DNA of 64,000 nucleotides from Flavobacterium aerium (GTDB taxonomy: Bacteria; Bacteroidota; Bacteroidia; Flavobacteriales; Flavobacteriaceae): assembly GCF_030766725.1 (NCBI RefSeq), contig NZ_JARQWR010000009.1:151796-215795 (forward strand), given 5' to 3'. Positions 62,119 to 64,000 of the stretch are shown piece by piece (position 1 is the first letter of the stretch; the number at the start of each line of letters is the position of its first letter). The notes under the pieces were generated by a model. The model was not told where the DNA came from, did not search any database, and was given only the letters and a program-made list of their open reading frames with translations. The position numbers were made by a program, and so were the translations under genes.

Positions 62119-64000
62119 ATGAAAAAAATATTACTTGTATTATGTTTACTTTTTGCTGTAAAAGGCTTTTCACAAGGGATTACTGTAAATACCACAACTT
62201 ACACCGTAGACCAATTAATTAAAGATGTATTAATCGATACACCCTGTGCACAGGTTTCCAATATTGTTGGAGTGACAGGAACAAATTATGGAGATGTAAA
62301 CGGAATTGGGTATTTTACAAATACAAATCCTAATTTTCCTATTGCAAAAGGAGTTATTTTGAGTACTGGAAATGTGAATTTAGCACCCGGACCTAACTTA
62401 ACGACACAAGGAGTAGGAGGTAATGGTTGGCCTGGGGATCCTGATTTAGCAGCTATTATCCTTGCTGCAACAGGAAATGCAATGAATCCTAAAAATGCTT
62501 CTTATATTGAATTTGATTTCAAACCCTTAACAGATACAATTAGTTTTAATTTCTTATTTGCTTCAGAAGAATACGGTACTTACCAATGTAGTTTTTCTGA
62601 TGCTTTTGCTTTTATATTAACCAATACAGTTACTGGAGTACAGTCAAATTTAGCTGTAATCCCTGGGACTAATGTACCAGTATCAGTTGTTACAATTCGA
62701 GATGCTTTATATAATGCCGCTTGTGCCTCTGTGAATCCAACTTTCTTTGCCGCTTATTATGGAGCAGGAGGATTGAATCCAAATTTAGCAGCTATAAATT
62801 TCAACGGACAGACTGTTTTAATGAACGCAATGTCGCCCGTTACGCCCAATGTATTATACCATATTAAGTTAGTTGTCGCCGATAGAAATGATACGAACAT
62901 GGATTCGGCCGTTTTTATTGAAGCAGGGAGTTTTAACGTGGGATCAGCCGATTTAGGTTTTGACTTAGTTGGTGGAGCAGCATTATGTCCAGAGAAAACA
63001 AAAGTATTAAGTATCGTTGGAGGAGAAGACTTAGTGTACGTATGGACATTAAATGGAGTTGCAATTCCAGGTGCTACCGGACCTACTTATGAAGTTACTG
63101 CACCAGGAACGTATGGTGTTATTGCAAGTTATCCTGGAACAACATGTCAGTTAACAGATCAGATTGTTGTGGAATATTTACCACCATTTTCTGGAACTCA
63201 AGCTACAAATCTAACAGTTTGTGATAATGGAACACCTTTACAGTCGTATAATTTAACATTGAATAATGCGGCAGCACTTAACGTGGATCCGAATCTTTAT
63301 GATATAAATTATTTTGCTACTGAAGCAGCTATGAACGCTGGATTTCCAACAATTCCAACTGTTCAGTTAACAAATTACCAAAGTCCAGGAAACGGAGAAA
63401 CCATATATATTAAGATTGAAGATATTGCTTCAGGTACAGGTTGTACATTCGTTAGAACCTTTACTTTAAATAAAAGTGCTGTTGTTTTAGGGCAACCAGC
63501 TAATTTATCAGCATGTGAGCTACCGGTAGGTTCAGGTACTGCAACCTTTGATTTAACAACACAAGAAAGTATAATTCTAGATGGCGCAGGTCCTGTAGGA
63601 TATACAATTACCTACCATACAAACGCTGCCGATGGAGCTACTGGAGCCAATCCAATACCAACCCCATCAGTTTACACAGGTCCTAGTGGAACAATTTATG
63701 TTCACGTGGTTAATACAGCTGGCGACGGATGTTTTGCAAACACAAGTTTCACTGTAACGGTTCACCCACAACCTGTTGTTGCGCCAGTTGCCGATGTATC
63801 GGCATGTGGAAGTTATGTTTTACCAGCTTTAACAGTAGGGGGATACTTTACTGGAACAGGGGGAACAGGAACGCCATTAGCAGCAGGAGCAACACTCACT
63901 ACTACGCAAACCGTGTATGTTTATGCTCAATCTGGGACTACCCCAAATTGTACAGACGAGAAAAGTTTTGTAGTAACAATTAATGCGATTCCAGTTGTTG
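62119..64000 (+). CDS. Choice-of-anchor L domain surface protein, 3' partial
   Basis: Open reading frame from the ATG at 62119 (MKKILLVLCLLFAVKGFSQ) to the window end with no stop; at least 627 residues. Signal peptide 1-19. Residues about 20-275 match the choice-of-anchor L domain: TVDQLIKDVLIDTPCAQVSNI, FNFLFASEEYGTYQC, and VVADRNDTNMDSAVFIEAGSF. After it come Ig-like modules typical of Bacteroidota adhesins (ALCPEKTKVLSIVGGEDLVYVWTLNGV; then Cys-paired repeats with NLTVCDNGTPL, NLSACELPVG, VSACGSYVLPAL). Proteins of this type usually end in a type IX sorting domain, which lies outside the window; SprA at 28137 would be the exporter. Role: surface adhesion or matrix (inference). Confidence 0.88.
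   Translation, partial: MKKILLVLCLLFAVKGFSQGITVNTTTYTVDQLIKDVLIDTPCAQVSNIVGVTGTNYGDVNGIGYFTNTNPNFPIAKGVILSTGNVNLAPGPNLTTQGVGGNGWPGDPDLAAIILAATGNAMNPKNASYIEFDFKPLTDTISFNFLFASEEYGTYQCSFSDAFAFILTNTVTGVQSNLAVIPGTNVPVSVVTIRDALYNAACASVNPTFFAAYYGAGGLNPNLAAINFNGQTVLMNAMSPVTPNVLYHIKLVVADRNDTNMDSAVFIEAGSFNVGSADLGFDLVGGAALCPEKTKVLSIVGGEDLVYVWTLNGVAIPGATGPTYEVTAPGTYGVIASYPGTTCQLTDQIVVEYLPPFSGTQATNLTVCDNGTPLQSYNLTLNNAAALNVDPNLYDINYFATEAAMNAGFPTIPTVQLTNYQSPGNGETIYIKIEDIASGTGCTFVRTFTLNKSAVVLGQPANLSACELPVGSGTATFDLTTQESIILDGAGPVGYTITYHTNAADGATGANPIPTPSVYTGPSGTIYVHVVNTAGDGCFANTSFTVTVHPQPVVAPVADVSACGSYVLPALTVGGYFTGTGGTGTPLAAGATLTTTQTVYVYAQSGTTPNCTDEKSFVVTINAIPVV

Noticed and set aside
1..64000. tRNA, rRNA, CRISPR, insertion sequence or prophage
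   Set aside because: Read for these in the intergenic regions; no cloverleaf, spaced repeats, transposase or phage genes were recognised.

Overview
This is an AT-rich chromosomal segment from a member of the Bacteroidota, almost certainly family Flavobacteriaceae (Flavobacterium/Myroides-like). The evidence is a quinol-oxidising Alternative Complex III locus fused to a cytochrome c oxidase operon, a 2416-residue SprA (type IX secretion/gliding translocon) directly downstream of ruvA, a choice-of-anchor L surface protein, lipoproteins and SusC-like TonB-dependent receptor architecture, and repeated TAnnTTTG promoter elements typical of the phylum. No rRNA, tRNA, insertion sequence, phage gene or CRISPR array was recognised.

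Layout. 1-10014: actB (5' end cut by the window), actC, actD, actE, actF, then cytochrome oxidase subunits II and I, closed by a strong terminator; this is the quinol -> cytochrome c -> O2 branch of the respiratory chain. 10110-12473: housekeeping genes (GNAT protein, ruvB, queG). 12457-19395: a trehalose-use locus, with a LacI regulator divergent from a TonB receptor, an MFS permease and a cytoplasmic trehalase that looks like fungal neutral trehalase; two palindromic operators lie in the divergent gap. 19498-24667: accessory stretch with a DUF389 membrane protein, an unknown small protein, an orphan barstar, two tandem paralogous AraC-type regulators, a candidate structured RNA/leader and a small carboxypeptidase-regulatory-like protein. 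25158-37023: maeB, ruvA, sprA, gcvH, a VanZ-like protein and deoC. 37207-42291: the second respiratory block (heme O synthase, two subunit III-type proteins, subunit IV, a cysteine-free thioredoxin-fold protein, SCO, DUF420 and a small CxxC membrane protein), supplying the assembly factors and remaining subunits for the oxidase at 7-10 kb. 42310-43704: a DUF4403 lipoprotein on the minus strand. 44139-51995: a MacAB-TolC type efflux operon with two FtsX-type permeases and two membrane-fusion proteins, ending in tsaB.

52033-55407 (minus strand) is the most unusual part: a visibly more AT-rich three-gene cassette made of a degenerate C39-like/VKOR/thioredoxin fusion protein, an 80-residue peptide with a bacteriocin-type double-glycine leader and a six-cysteine core, and a TlpA-like lipoprotein thiol oxidoreductase. 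It reads as a dedicated production locus for a disulfide-rich secreted peptide. A 15-bp perfect hairpin separates the peptide gene from the tlpA-like gene. After it come mscS and a DUF255 thioredoxin-like protein (minus strand), a PiT phosphate transporter with a PhoU-like tail, an Nfu protein with a duplicated N-terminal domain, and the start of a large choice-of-anchor L surface protein that runs off the window at 64000.
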